Shown here piece by piece: positions 1 to 7,734 of a stretch of DNA of 64,000 bases. Under the pieces are notes generated by a model that made no database searches, was not told where the DNA came from, and saw only the letters and a program-made list of their open reading frames with translations. Location of the stretch: contig NZ_VRLT01000025.1 of assembly GCF_008017835.1 (NCBI RefSeq), positions 1 to 64,000 of the forward strand. Reading direction: 5' to 3'. Position 1 is the first letter of the stretch. Each line of letters opens with the position of its first letter. This DNA is from Mesonia sp. HuA40 (lineage in GTDB: Bacteria > Bacteroidota > Bacteroidia > Flavobacteriales > Flavobacteriaceae). The translations under genes were made by a program, and so were the position numbers.

Positions 1-203
1 TTTTAGCGTTGGATTTGTGTTTCGGAAAAAACCGAAAGTGCTAAAATGTGCGGTGGGTTTTCAGCTTGTGGGTAACGTGTTTGGCTATGGTTTCGTTACG
101 GAATGGTACGCGAGTATCATTCCGCCGTAACCATAAATTTAGCAAAAAGGCTTGAAATTCCGATTAGGAATTTCAGCCGTAATGAACTATAGCCGTTGTT
201 AGC
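1..203 (-). repeat. attC-like folded site downstream of the FRG gene
   Basis: This non-coding stretch is rich in nested inverted repeats. Outer pair: TAAC (73-76) with GTTA (198-201). Next pair: GGCTAT (83-88) with ATAGCC (188-193). Inside these lie two further hairpins, one around 89-132 (arms ending GGAATG and CATTCC) and GAAATTCC/GGAATTTC at 154-174. A separate stem (TTTTAGC with GCTAAAA, TTTCGG with CCGAAA) occupies 1-46. Two short outer box pairs enclosing a variable, imperfectly palindromic core of about 130 bases is the geometry of an integron attC site. The core-site consensus GTTRRRY is not matched exactly and no integrase is in the window, so the assignment is an inference. Confidence 0.45.
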
Positions 204-1108
204 TACAGTTTTTTCATTTCGTTGTTTATTCCGTCAATAAATTCGGTCACATCATCATTTTGAGACAGAATTAATCTTTCTTTATCTATTCCACGAGCCT
301 TTAGTTCTCCAAATATTATTTTTTTTGCTTCAGCCTTGACTCTGACTCTTACTATCATATTTTTCCAAAAATCTTTTTTGTTCAAAGGTATATCTATGTC
401 CGAGTTGCTTGACGCAAAAAGTCGACCGTGTTGTCTAAACAATCTAAATTGATAAGTTCTTTGGTCAATATCATCGATATAAGTTGGTACATTACAAACA
501 AAAGATGAATCTAATTCATATGGATTGAAATTAGGGTAAAGTGATTTTTCGTAATCAGACGTTTCATTGAGGATAAAGTCGTGAGGTACAAGCAAACCCC
601 AAAACTGACCATCTGAATTTTCGTGCTTATCCGAAGGTTCTGATAGAAAATAAGCAGAACTTAAGCTCGAAGTGGATAAATCAATTAAATTGGTTTTAAC
701 TCCTGCGTGTTGAGCTTGAAATAGTAAGTCCCAATCTTTTCCATAAGGTTCTTTACTATGTTTAAATAATTGATTTTCGCCATATTTTTCAGTTACCCTT
801 TTCTTAAAAATTTCAGCTCCATTTTTTTCAATTCCACGAGCCTTACTTAAATCAATTTCTTTTGAGAATGGTGGTCTAAATATTCCTGGTAATATATCCC
901 AGCCATAATTTTGTTCACCTCTGTAATGTGGCATTACAGGAAATCCCTTTGCAATTAATTCCACATTTATTTTTATCAATTCATCGTGGAAGGTTTGAAA
1001 GTCAGCTAAATTATTTAATTCAAAACTTTCTAATGGTTTGAGATATTTCTTGTTTATATATTCCGAAATTTGATAATAGTTCATTGGTTGGTCAAAATTG
1101 TAGCTAAC
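198..1108. repeat. 15-bp inverted repeat pair flanking the FRG gene
   Basis: GTTAGCTACAGTTTT at 198-212 and its near-perfect reverse complement at 1094-1108 (14 of 15 positions agree) bracket the FRG coding sequence closely. One copy contains the gene's own TAG stop. The other lies 10 bases upstream of its ATG. The tight fit of repeat to gene suggests a mobile one-gene cassette. No transposase is present. Confidence 0.6.
203..1084 (-). CDS. FRG domain-containing protein
   Basis: Protein of 293 residues matching the FRG domain family, whose biochemical activity is unknown. The FRG hallmark appears as HYRGEQNYGW (53-62). The second conserved block, LFQAQHAGVKTNLIDLS (121-137), followed by SSAYFLSE, is the usual helix-strand with an invariant-type histidine (H127) and Asp. 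No signal peptide or membrane segment is visible, so it is probably cytoplasmic. The gene stands alone, is flanked by inverted repeats, and abuts an attC-like structure, so it was probably acquired as a cassette. Family assignment is firm; function is not known. Confidence 0.8.
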   Translation of the reverse strand: MNYYQISEYINKKYLKPLESFELNNLADFQTFHDELIKINVELIAKGFPVMPHYRGEQNYGWDILPGIFRPPFSKEIDLSKARGIEKNGAEIFKKRVTEKYGENQLFKHSKEPYGKDWDLLFQAQHAGVKTNLIDLSTSSLSSAYFLSEPSDKHENSDGQFWGLLVPHDFILNETSDYEKSLYPNFNPYELDSSFVCNVPTYIDDIDQRTYQFRLFRQHGRLFASSNSDIDIPLNKKDFWKNMIVRVRVKAEAKKIIFGELKARGIDKERLILSQNDDVTEFIDGINNEMKKL

Positions 1109-1748
1109 TGGTTATATCGAGTCAAATATACACTTTTATTGGTTAATATTTCCGGATAAAGATACTTTTTAATAATTAATATAAGAGTAGTAAAACAATT
1201 TAATTTTATAATTATCAATCAAAAAATTAGTACAAACTGCTTTACCTTGCTTAATCAACCCTTGTCAATAGTCAGACCTAACTATACTAGTCCTTCCCCC
1301 CTGCCCTTCGATTTTAATTTAGTATTATAAATATCTTAATTATTTTACTTCATTCCAATATTATTATAGTCAAACCAATCCGTAAAAACCGCGTAAACAA
1401 AGCCTTTAATCTTATAAAGTTAAAAAAAAATGATAAGCACAAGTCGAGTTGAATTTGTTGGGCTTGGCAAATAGCTGCCCTTTAGTATAATGAGCAATCC
1501 GATTGGAAACCTTAATGATCAACATAAATCAATAAACCCATAATGATATAATGAAATTGCACCCCAAAAATCAATCGTTTTAATTGTTTATTCAACCTAT
1601 AGCTCAACCCGTGTTTTCCTTAAATACTATTAGAAATTATAAGATGAAAACAAATCTATATTACAGGTGAATCATAGTTTAAGCCAAGGATGCGCTTCAT
1701 TAAAAAAATGACTATTTTTAATTTTTAATAAAAAGAAGAATTTTAACA
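1109..1748. other. AT-rich intergenic stretch, no gene seen
   Basis: About 640 bases between the FRG cassette and the SpxH-like gene. I see no open frame of convincing composition, no strong terminator and no RNA gene. It may hold the promoter for the gene at 1749, but no clear TAnnTTTG element close to the start was identified. Confidence 0.5.
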
Positions 1749-2666
1749 ATGAGAGAGGCAAAAAACCAACTTTTTTGCAATCCGCAAACGGGTGTCTGTT
1801 CCATACAATCCGATGAAAAATCTTACCCCACTCCTATTCTTCCGCTTAAAGCGGATAAAAAAATCAAGGTAATCTATTTTACAGATCCTATTTGCTCGAG
1901 CTGCTGGGGCATAGAACCTCAATTGCGTAAATTAAAATTAACCTATCCTCACCTAATCGATATCGATTATAAAATGGGCGGATTGTTACCCAATTGGAAC
2001 TACAATGCGGGAGATATTAGCGGTCCGGCCGATGTTGCCAAGCATTGGGATGAAGCAAGCCTTCACTATCAAATGCCAATAGATGGTGATGTATGGCTAG
2101 AGCAACCTTTAGACTCATCTTACCCTCCTTCTATTGCATTCAAAGCTGCACAAGCCATAGATCCAGATAAGGCAATTGCCTTCTTGCGCTATTTAAGGGA
2201 AGCAGTATTTCTAAAAAAACAAAATATAACATTAGAGATAACTTGGCACCAAGCTGCACAAAAAGCAAATTTAGATGAGCTTAAATTAAAAGCCTTAATT
2301 CATTTCGGTCAAGCCGAAAAAGCATTTCAAGAAGATTTGACCTTGGCACAACAATTGGGTATTCGCGGATTCCCTAGTTTGCTCTTCCTTAACCAACAGC
2401 AGCAACAAAAAATGATTTATGGGGCACAAGATTTTACTGTTCTTGAAAATAGCATTAAAACTTTAGTTCCTCAAGCTAAAGCACAAAATTACCCCAAAGA
2501 TCTGGCAAGTTTAAGCGCAATATTCAGCTCGCTTTGCCCTAAAGAATATGCAGTTTTGGCCAACATTAGTTTAGCCCAAGCTCAGGACGAACTAGACCAG
2601 GCTTATCAACAAGAAAAGATGCATCGCTATATTACAAAAAATGGCAATTGGTATGCTAAAAAATAA
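1749..2666 (+). CDS. DsbA-family/SpxH (YjbH)-like thioredoxin-fold protein
   Basis: Protein of 305 residues with a DsbA-type thioredoxin fold. The CxxC-type active site is CSSCWG (49-54), after the strand VIYFTD; the helical insertion follows, and the cis-proline loop is RGFPSLLF (P209). The CxxCW pattern is that of the SpxH/YjbH group, which in Firmicutes delivers the regulator Spx to ClpXP. Spx is not established here, so an oxidoreductase or adaptor role is equally possible. There is no signal peptide, so the protein is cytoplasmic. The ATG at 1749 starts directly after an AT-rich leader. It is monocistronic and converges on the nitroreductase across a shared terminator. Confidence 0.75.
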   Translation: MREAKNQLFCNPQTGVCSIQSDEKSYPTPILPLKADKKIKVIYFTDPICSSCWGIEPQLRKLKLTYPHLIDIDYKMGGLLPNWNYNAGDISGPADVAKHWDEASLHYQMPIDGDVWLEQPLDSSYPPSIAFKAAQAIDPDKAIAFLRYLREAVFLKKQNITLEITWHQAAQKANLDELKLKALIHFGQAEKAFQEDLTLAQQLGIRGFPSLLFLNQQQQQKMIYGAQDFTVLENSIKTLVPQAKAQNYPKDLASLSAIFSSLCPKEYAVLANISLAQAQDELDQAYQQEKMHRYITKNGNWYAKK

Positions 2667-2684
2667 GCCGTACCACAGCTATAA

Positions 2685-2721
2685 AAAAAAGCTGCTTTCA
2701 ACACAAAAGCAGCTTTTTTTT
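2685..2721. terminator. Bidirectional rho-independent terminator
   Basis: The stem AAAGCTGCTTT pairs with AAAGCAGCTTT across a 6-7 base loop. It has A-runs on its left and a T8 run on its right, so it can act on both the SpxH-like gene and the convergent nitroreductase. Confidence 0.85.
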
Positions 2722-2735
2722 GAAGATTTTAATCT

Positions 2736-3401
2736 TTATACTATATCAAACAAAGTGTCTTCGCTTAATCTAGATTTGGGTAAAGCGGCGTTAAAATCGT
2801 CTTGCGCCCGGTAGCCCAAACCAACCATAACCAAAGCCGTATAACCTTGCTCACGCAAACCAAACTCCTCGTCTAAGGCCTTCATATCTATTCCTTCCAT
2901 AGGCACGGCGTCTATCCCTAAACTGGCGGCTCCCAATAAAAAGCTGCCTAAATTTAAATAAACTTGTTTTTCCATCCAATGCTGAGCATCCTTTAAGTCA
3001 AACCGGTGAATATCGGTAAATAGTTTTTTCGCGCCTAATTTTTGAGCTTTTAAATCGCTATTGGCAAATCGGCCATCGGCATCTTCTTTTTCGGTCACTT
3101 GCTCTAAGTACCCGTGATCAATATCGGTTTTAGCACAGAATAAAATCACATGCGAAGCTTGCTTCACCTTGGCAGCATTAAAACTAAAAAACCCTGCAGT
3201 ACCTTTAGCCATACGCTCCTTGCCTGCATCGGTCTTGGCGATAACAAAATGCCAGGGCTGCGAATTGATAGACGAAGCACTCATACGCAGTAAATTCTTT
3301 AACTGCTCTTCATCTTCGGCGCTTATCTTTTTATTTTCATCGAATGATTTGGTGGCGTAACGCCAGTTCATCAGGGCTTCTAAATTCATTTCTTTTTGCA
3401 T
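2736..3401 (-). CDS. NAD(P)H-dependent nitroreductase, NfsB-like
   Basis: Protein of 221 residues of the nitroreductase family, FMN enzymes that reduce nitro groups and quinones with NAD(P)H. The N-terminal FMN-binding motif is present as MNWRYATKSFD (about 11-21), followed by SSINSQPWHFV (about 43-53), the usual Ser-x-Asn-x-Gln-Pro-W segment. The C-terminal part has VMVGLGYRAQDD, typical of the NfsB/YfkO group. Length matches the family. It is divergent from an HxlR regulator with a palindrome in the shared promoter region, so induction by electrophiles or quinones through that regulator is likely. Confidence 0.88.
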   Translation of the reverse strand: MQKEMNLEALMNWRYATKSFDENKKISAEDEEQLKNLLRMSASSINSQPWHFVIAKTDAGKERMAKGTAGFFSFNAAKVKQASHVILFCAKTDIDHGYLEQVTEKEDADGRFANSDLKAQKLGAKKLFTDIHRFDLKDAQHWMEKQVYLNLGSFLLGAASLGIDAVPMEGIDMKALDEEFGLREQGYTALVMVGLGYRAQDDFNAALPKSRLSEDTLFDIV

Positions 3402-3443
3402 AACAATTTTTTATCTTTACTATAATTTTTATAGCTGCAAAAC

Positions 3444-3465
3444 CAAATATAGTCAACTACATTTG
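3444..3465. promoter_or_regulatory. Divergent promoters overlapping a palindromic operator candidate
   Basis: Plus strand: TACATTTG (3458-3465) fits the Bacteroidota -7 element TAnnTTTG for the HxlR gene. Minus strand: TATATTTG (3444-3451, read in reverse) fits it for the nitroreductase. The perfect palindrome TAGTCAACTA (3450-3459) overlaps both, so one bound repressor could block both directions. The -33 elements are not clear. Confidence 0.5.
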
Positions 3466-3488
3466 CAATACCGGTCAAAAAGTATAGT

Positions 3489-3887
3489 ATGGAACACGAA
3501 AAAAATCAACAGTTACAGGATTTTGTTTATCAGGGTAAATCGTACCCCTGCTGCACCAGTTTAACCATGGGACTTATTGGAGGCAAATGGAAAACCGTAA
3601 TTATTTACCATTTACTACAAGGCCCTTTACGTTATAGCGAATTGCGCCAACAAATGCCACAGGTAACCGAGCGTACATTAAGCTTACAGCTTAAAGCGTT
3701 AGAAAAAGACCAATTAATCAAACGTAAAGTATACCACCAAAAGCCACCTTTAAAAGTGAGCTACAGCTTAACCGATTTAGGAAAAACACTTGAGCCCCTT
3801 ATTCTGCAGCTGGCCCAATGGGGTGAGTTGGTCATGCAAAACCAAATCTTAAAAGATCAAGCCCAAACAGAGAAAAATAAATTGTAA
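3489..3887 (+). CDS. HxlR-family winged-helix transcriptional regulator
   Basis: Protein of 132 residues with the HxlR fold: CCTSLTMGLIGGKWK (21-35), the helix-turn-helix PLRYSELRQQMPQVTERTLS, and the wing LIKRKVYHQKPPLKVSYSLT. HxlR members such as YodB and HypR use a conserved cysteine near the N-terminus to sense quinones or disulfide stress, and C21/C22 lie at that place. The gene is divergent from a nitroreductase, a common target of this family. It probably represses both itself and the nitroreductase through the palindrome between them. Specific ligand unknown. Confidence 0.88.
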   Translation: MEHEKNQQLQDFVYQGKSYPCCTSLTMGLIGGKWKTVIIYHLLQGPLRYSELRQQMPQVTERTLSLQLKALEKDQLIKRKVYHQKPPLKVSYSLTDLGKTLEPLILQLAQWGELVMQNQILKDQAQTEKNKL

Positions 3888-3935
3888 AAGCTCCCCTAAT
3901 GTTAATTTGAGAAATACCTTAAATTACCCTATGAT

Positions 3936-4481
3936 TTAAGCCAAGAAGGCTTGTATTTTAAGTAGGCTGCGCCAGTTTCAGGCGGTGCATTTACTGCCCA
4001 ATTGTTTCTCTAAAAATTAAAGATCTAACTTAGAGCGATGCGATACACCCTCGTAGCGGATATAAAGGACACGATATCCATACACTAACCGATCTGGAGC
4101 AAATTTTTCTTCAAACGGATTTAAGGGCGCTTGAAGCGGAACAGATTTTTGAACAAAACAAACGTGCAACTGCTTGTGATCAAAATCCTCATCTACACAA
4201 GGATTTTCGGCAACTACTTGATTCTACATATCGGCATCACGCACAATCACCGGTATTTTAAATGGGTAATGAGCCGCTAGGCTGGCACTTAAGTCTTGCT
4301 CTATTTGAAGGCTAGAAACATCAGACTGAAATAGCTAATTTCCGCTTTGCAAATAGGTTTTAATGTCTAAATATCCTACATCTCAAGCAATTTTCTTTAA
4401 ATCTAGCATAGGCACAGGGCGGTGGCCTCCCGCTTTGATACCGCGCAACAGCGCAATCTTTTTATCTTGTACCCTACTCAT
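3936..4481 (-). pseudogene. DUF1697 family pseudogene, five in-frame stops
   Basis: Reading the minus strand from the ATG at 4481 gives one uninterrupted frame of 181 codons that matches DUF1697 from end to end: KKIALLRGIKAGGHRPVPM, then KTYLQSGN, then KIPVIVRDAD, then LHVCFVQ, then SHRSKLDL, then FLEKQLG and NWRSLLKIQ. Within it are five stop codons: TGA (4383-4385), TAG (4335-4337), TAG (4224-4226), TAA (4017-4019) and TGA (3978-3980). I checked the codon phase by coordinates, and there is no net insertion or deletion. The gene should not give a full-length protein. DUF1697 function is unknown. It sits 25 bases downstream of the gene at 4507-4788 on the same strand. Confidence 0.85.
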
Positions 4482-4506
4482 AGTAAGTTTAAAATTTTAA
4501 AATTCT

Positions 4507-4788
4507 TTATTTTCTTCGGTAACTAGCCTCAGCAAAGAGCTGATACACTTCTTTAATTTTGATATAATCTTGCACTACCCAAGTGTCATCCTCTGGCTGG
4601 TAACGGTAATGGCTTTTCCCTTGTTCTCCGCCTTTTTCTTTCCAATAAACCAAAAGTTCGTTTTCATGCAAATGCCCAGTGAGTTCTAATTGCTTCCCTC
4701 TGCTATCAAACCACTGTCCGTTTATTTTACCCGAATCGTCCCACTGGTAAAAGGTACGAGCTGCCATGCCGTTTTGAACCTCATTCAT
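4507..4788 (-). CDS. Hypothetical 93-residue protein
   Basis: Open frame of 93 codons with coding-like composition and no match I recognise. The sequence alternates short polar strands (KINGQWFDSRGKQLELTGHL, then LLVYWKEKGG, then SHYRYQPEDDTWVVQDYIKI), suggesting a small beta-rich fold like a lipocalin/DUF1579 half-domain. There is no signal peptide or membrane helix. It lies upstream of the DUF1697 pseudogene on the same strand and may have shared a transcript with it. It may itself be the shortened remainder of a larger gene. Confidence 0.5.
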   Translation of the reverse strand: MNEVQNGMAARTFYQWDDSGKINGQWFDSRGKQLELTGHLHENELLVYWKEKGGEQGKSHYRYQPEDDTWVVQDYIKIKEVYQLFAEASYRRK

Positions 4789-4827
4789 TTTATTTTCAAA
4801 TGCTAAACTATAGAATTTACCTCCCCA

Positions 4828-5142
4828 ATGCTTATTCGTTACGATAGCTAATATACCTACTCTACAACCTCAGTAGATGAGTTACCTAAGGCTCTAGATA
4901 GCCTCTTAAAAAGATGGGAAACTAATTTTAAACACGATATACCCGATGCAAATTCGCTTTTTAGGTGGTTTACTGCCGATACAACCTTTTTAAACAGAAG
5001 TGGCCCAGAGGCATGGTTGCAGTCAATTCCGGAGGCTTTCCCAGATGCTTTCAAGGCATTACAATTATGGATGCAACAACAGCGACGCTCGCTTTTACAA
5101 GAACCTGATGAACCAGAAAAAGCCCCTCACAGTACTATCTAG
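4828..5142 (+). pseudogene. Unidentified gene remnant with one in-frame stop
   Basis: From the ATG at 4828 a frame of 104 codons runs to the TAG at 5140-5142 and is broken only by TAA at 4849-4851 (codon 8). After the stop the peptide is coding-like: VDELPKALDSLLKRWE, LFRWFTADTTFLNRSG, EAWLQSIPEAFPDAFKALQ, QQRRSLLQEPDEPEKA. There is no later ATG except near the end, so the frame is either dead or started from an unusual codon. I do not recognise the family. It lies among other decayed frames. Confidence 0.45.
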
Positions 5143-5192
5143 CTAATTACAACGAATTAATATTGCTTCGGCTAAACAACAAATGCTATAAA

Positions 5193-5500
5193 TTAAGTAG
5201 ATTTATACTTTAGCGATAGTTCCTCGTTTGCCTTAGTCTCAGGCCGGCTTAGAATAGGCTACGCATACATTTTTTCATAAAAGTTATGCTTACCGCCTGT
5301 TCTTTCAATTGCCTAGCAGACTTGCATCGGCTATCGTAAAAGATCAAGAGTATACAGCTTCAAGCCTAAACCTATAAAAAAGGTCTAGGCAACACCTTTA
5401 ACTTGTGGTTTTATCTTTTCGCTTAAAGCGGAATTTTTGTCAGAATACCAATCCGCCTTAGCCAAATAGCATATCAAACGCAGGACCTACTTTGCCTAAA
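5193..5500 (-). pseudogene. Unidentified gene remnant with four in-frame TAG codons and a frameshift
   Basis: On the minus strand a frame reads KADWYSDKNSALSEKIKPQV (from about 5459), TFFIGLGLKLYTLDLLR, AIERTGGKHNFYEKMYA, then PILSRPETKANEELSLKYKS to TAA at 5193-5195. It is interrupted by TAG at 5385, 5331, 5313 and 5259, all confirmed in phase. Just upstream GKVGPAFDMLFG joins smoothly if one T near 5460 is skipped, so a single-base insertion is likely as well. The family is not recognised. It lies downstream of the YqaE gene on the same strand. Confidence 0.5.
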
Positions 5501-5540
5501 CTCCTAGCCTATTAATTCATAACTGCGCAATGCCTTCTAT

Positions 5541-5693
5541 TTAATCGTTCACAATAAAGGCGTGAATCACCCCTGGCAACCAACCAATCAAGGTTAAGAC
5601 TAAATTCAAGAAAAAAGTGCCGCTTAAGCCATGTTTTAAAAATACGGCTAATGGCGGAAGTAAAATATTTAAAATAATGGTTAATAAAGACAT
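5541..5693 (-). CDS. YqaE/Pmp3-family small membrane protein
   Basis: A 50-residue protein with the full YqaE/Pmp3 (UPF0057) pattern: two hydrophobic helices, ILNILLPPLAVFL and LNLVLTLIGWLPGVIHAF, joined by a short loop with KHGLSGTF. The LPPLAVF and W-x-PGxIHA motifs are the family signature. In yeast and plants relatives help keep the plasma membrane potential under salt or cold stress; in bacteria they are stress-induced. The length matches the family (about 50-60 residues), so the gene is intact. The ATG at 5693 is the only start. Confidence 0.9.
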   Translation of the reverse strand: MSLLTIILNILLPPLAVFLKHGLSGTFFLNLVLTLIGWLPGVIHAFIVND

Positions 5694-5872
5694 AATCGTT
5701 TCTATTTAGTATAAAGGATTAGTAATTTTCACCAAATTATAAAAAGAATAAAGCATAATACGTTAAAATTTAGCCTATTAAGATTATATTAGCATTATCT
5801 AATGAGGAAAAATTTGAAATTTCAAAAGAGCTTCGACATCAAATGTCGTTCTCTTGCACTAGTTTTACGCCT

Positions 5873-6784
5873 ATGAGTAAATACATTATTTCCCGGCGCA
5901 TACAATATATTATGCAATTTATTCGAGATCGTCACTATCCTAGCAAAGAGGCCATTTTAGAATACTTGGCCCTGCGCGATTTTGAAATTTCGGCGCGTAC
6001 CTTAGAACGTGACTTTGAAAAAATCAAAACCGATTTTGGGTTAGAACTTTGTTATAACAACCATCAACAGGGGTACTATATAGATACCGAAAAAAGTGTT
6101 AAAGCCGATTCTTTTTTTAAATTTCTCGAATTGCTTAATTTGGGAGACGTTTTTAGAGATGGCTTGCAAAATCATCACGAACTCCTGGATTATGTAGTTT
6201 TTGATGATTCGAGCCAACTTAAAAACATTGAGAATCTAGCGCCTATATTGCAAGCTTTTAAACTCGATTGCGATCTGCATTTTACCTACAAAAAATTCAG
6301 CCAAGAGCAGCCGAGTCAAAAACACATCAGACCCTTATTGCTTAAAGAATACCTTAACCGTTGGTACCTCATCGGGGTTCCTCAGGGTAAAAACCAAGTG
6401 CGCACCTATGGGGTAGAACGTATGCAAAACCCACGTGTGGGTAAGTTAAGCACTACCCCGAGAAGCCAATATCAAGATCAATTGCAAAAGTATGATCGGG
6501 TGGTTGGGTTGTTTGCCACCGATGAGCAACCTCAAGAAATAAAACTCAAGGTAACCAATAAGCACGCTCAATATCTTGCCAGTTTGCCGCTTCATCATTC
6601 CCAACGTATTCTACCGGCAACAGAATCGGGTTACCAATTTGTTAACCTAACACTGGTGCCCACGCATGAGTTAGATGGTCAAATACTAAAAATGAGTATG
6701 TACACAGAGGTCATTGCCCCCAAAAGCTACCGCCAACATATACAGAACGAAATTGAAAAAATCTATAAAAAATACCAGGACTAA
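5873..6784 (+). CDS. WYL-domain transcriptional regulator
   Basis: The N-terminus is a winged helix-turn-helix (RRIQYIMQFIRDRHYPSKEA, then ISARTLERDFEKIKTDFGL), followed by a WYL domain with its signature LNRWYLIGV and the basic partner RTYGVERM, and a C-terminal WCX-type extension. WYL domains bind nucleic acid or nucleotide ligands, and WYL regulators often control phage-defence and DNA-damage genes. I take the ATG at 5873, because the frame could begin at 5843 but the first ten residues look non-native. The stop overlaps the next start (TAATG), so the downstream hydrolase-cREC gene is translationally coupled and is the likely partner. Confidence 0.82.
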   Translation: MSKYIISRRIQYIMQFIRDRHYPSKEAILEYLALRDFEISARTLERDFEKIKTDFGLELCYNNHQQGYYIDTEKSVKADSFFKFLELLNLGDVFRDGLQNHHELLDYVVFDDSSQLKNIENLAPILQAFKLDCDLHFTYKKFSQEQPSQKHIRPLLLKEYLNRWYLIGVPQGKNQVRTYGVERMQNPRVGKLSTTPRSQYQDQLQKYDRVVGLFATDEQPQEIKLKVTNKHAQYLASLPLHHSQRILPATESGYQFVNLTLVPTHELDGQILKMSMYTEVIAPKSYRQHIQNEIEKIYKKYQD

Positions 6785-7626
6785 TGAAACTTTTATATCT
6801 CCACGGACTCGAAAGTAAATTAAGCGCGCCTAAACGTGCCTTTTTAGAAAAATATGCAGAAGTAATTGCTCCTAGCATCGATTACCGTGAAAATGCATCA
6901 GTAATTAACCACTTGTACCACCAATATCGTGATCAAAATATAGATCTTGTAGTAGGTAGCAGTATGGGCGGTTTTGTAGCTTATCACTTAAGTGCAATGC
7001 TTAATAGGCCCGGCCTATTATTTAATCCGGCCTTGGTAAGAAGAAGTCTAGATCAAGAAATTCCCCAAGAAATCCCAAAGCACGAATCCTTATTGCATTT
7101 TACTTTAGGTGCCGCCGATACGGTAGTGTCGGCTCAAGAAAGTTTACAATTCATCGCTCAAAAACTTCCTAATAAGACCTATTTTAGACTGCAGCTTATA
7201 GCCGACTTAGCTCATCGTATCCCATTGAAAGTATTTCAAAATTCTGTTCATCATTTCTTTACGGATTTGCGTTTTACTCCCAAAAAGCATTTGTTTTTAG
7301 ATGATATACGCGACCCGCAACATGTTTATCCCGCACCGCTTTGTAAAGATTTTGCCGTGGTACGTAGTGTTGAAGCTTTTAAGCAACACCTGCTTCGGTT
7401 TGGTTTACCCGATTTTATAAGTTTTGATAACGATTTAGGTCTAGCCGATAACGGCCAAGTGGCTCCCGATGGCTATGCAGCCGCCAAGTGGTTGGTTTAC
7501 GAATCGGGTATAGACCTAAGCGAATTACAGTTTGCAGTACACTCGGCCAACCCCATTGCTGCCGAACAAATTCAGGGCTTACTAGACAATTATTTAACTT
7601 TTATCAAAAACAAGCAAAAATTATAA
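6784..7626 (+). CDS. YqiA-like alpha/beta hydrolase fused to a cREC receiver-like domain
   Basis: Two domains in 280 residues. Residues 1-160 are a YqiA/UPF0227-type esterase: LLYLHGLES at the start, nucleophile elbow GSSMGG (S60), acid D112 in GAADTVV, and a plausible catalytic histidine H144 in DLAHRIP. Residues 168-270 match the cyclic-phosphate-processing receiver-like domain (cREC): LFLDDIRDP (D173/D174), FISFDNDLG (D215/D217), DGYAAAKWL and HSANP (253-257). The domain has been predicted to act on cyclic phosphates in nucleotide or RNA processing. It is coupled to the upstream WYL regulator with one base of overlap. The fusion is seen directly; the reaction is unknown. Confidence 0.75.
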   Translation: MKLLYLHGLESKLSAPKRAFLEKYAEVIAPSIDYRENASVINHLYHQYRDQNIDLVVGSSMGGFVAYHLSAMLNRPGLLFNPALVRRSLDQEIPQEIPKHESLLHFTLGAADTVVSAQESLQFIAQKLPNKTYFRLQLIADLAHRIPLKVFQNSVHHFFTDLRFTPKKHLFLDDIRDPQHVYPAPLCKDFAVVRSVEAFKQHLLRFGLPDFISFDNDLGLADNGQVAPDGYAAAKWLVYESGIDLSELQFAVHSANPIAAEQIQGLLDNYLTFIKNKQKL

Positions 7627-7734
7627 ATTATTGCTAAATAACAACATATAAGTATTAATTTATTATTAATAAGTATAGGGTGAACTCCTTTTCTGGTTAA
7701 CTTTCAACAAATAAAAATCAAAAAAGATAATCCT

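Noticed and set aside
203..1108. Insertion sequence around the FRG gene
   Set aside because: No transposase is present and no target duplication is visible; the repeats enclose only the FRG gene.
3936..5500. C-to-T deamination as the cause of the nonsense codons
   Set aside because: Any stop codon is one C-to-T change away from CAA, CAG or CGA, so the observation carries no information without the ancestral sequence.
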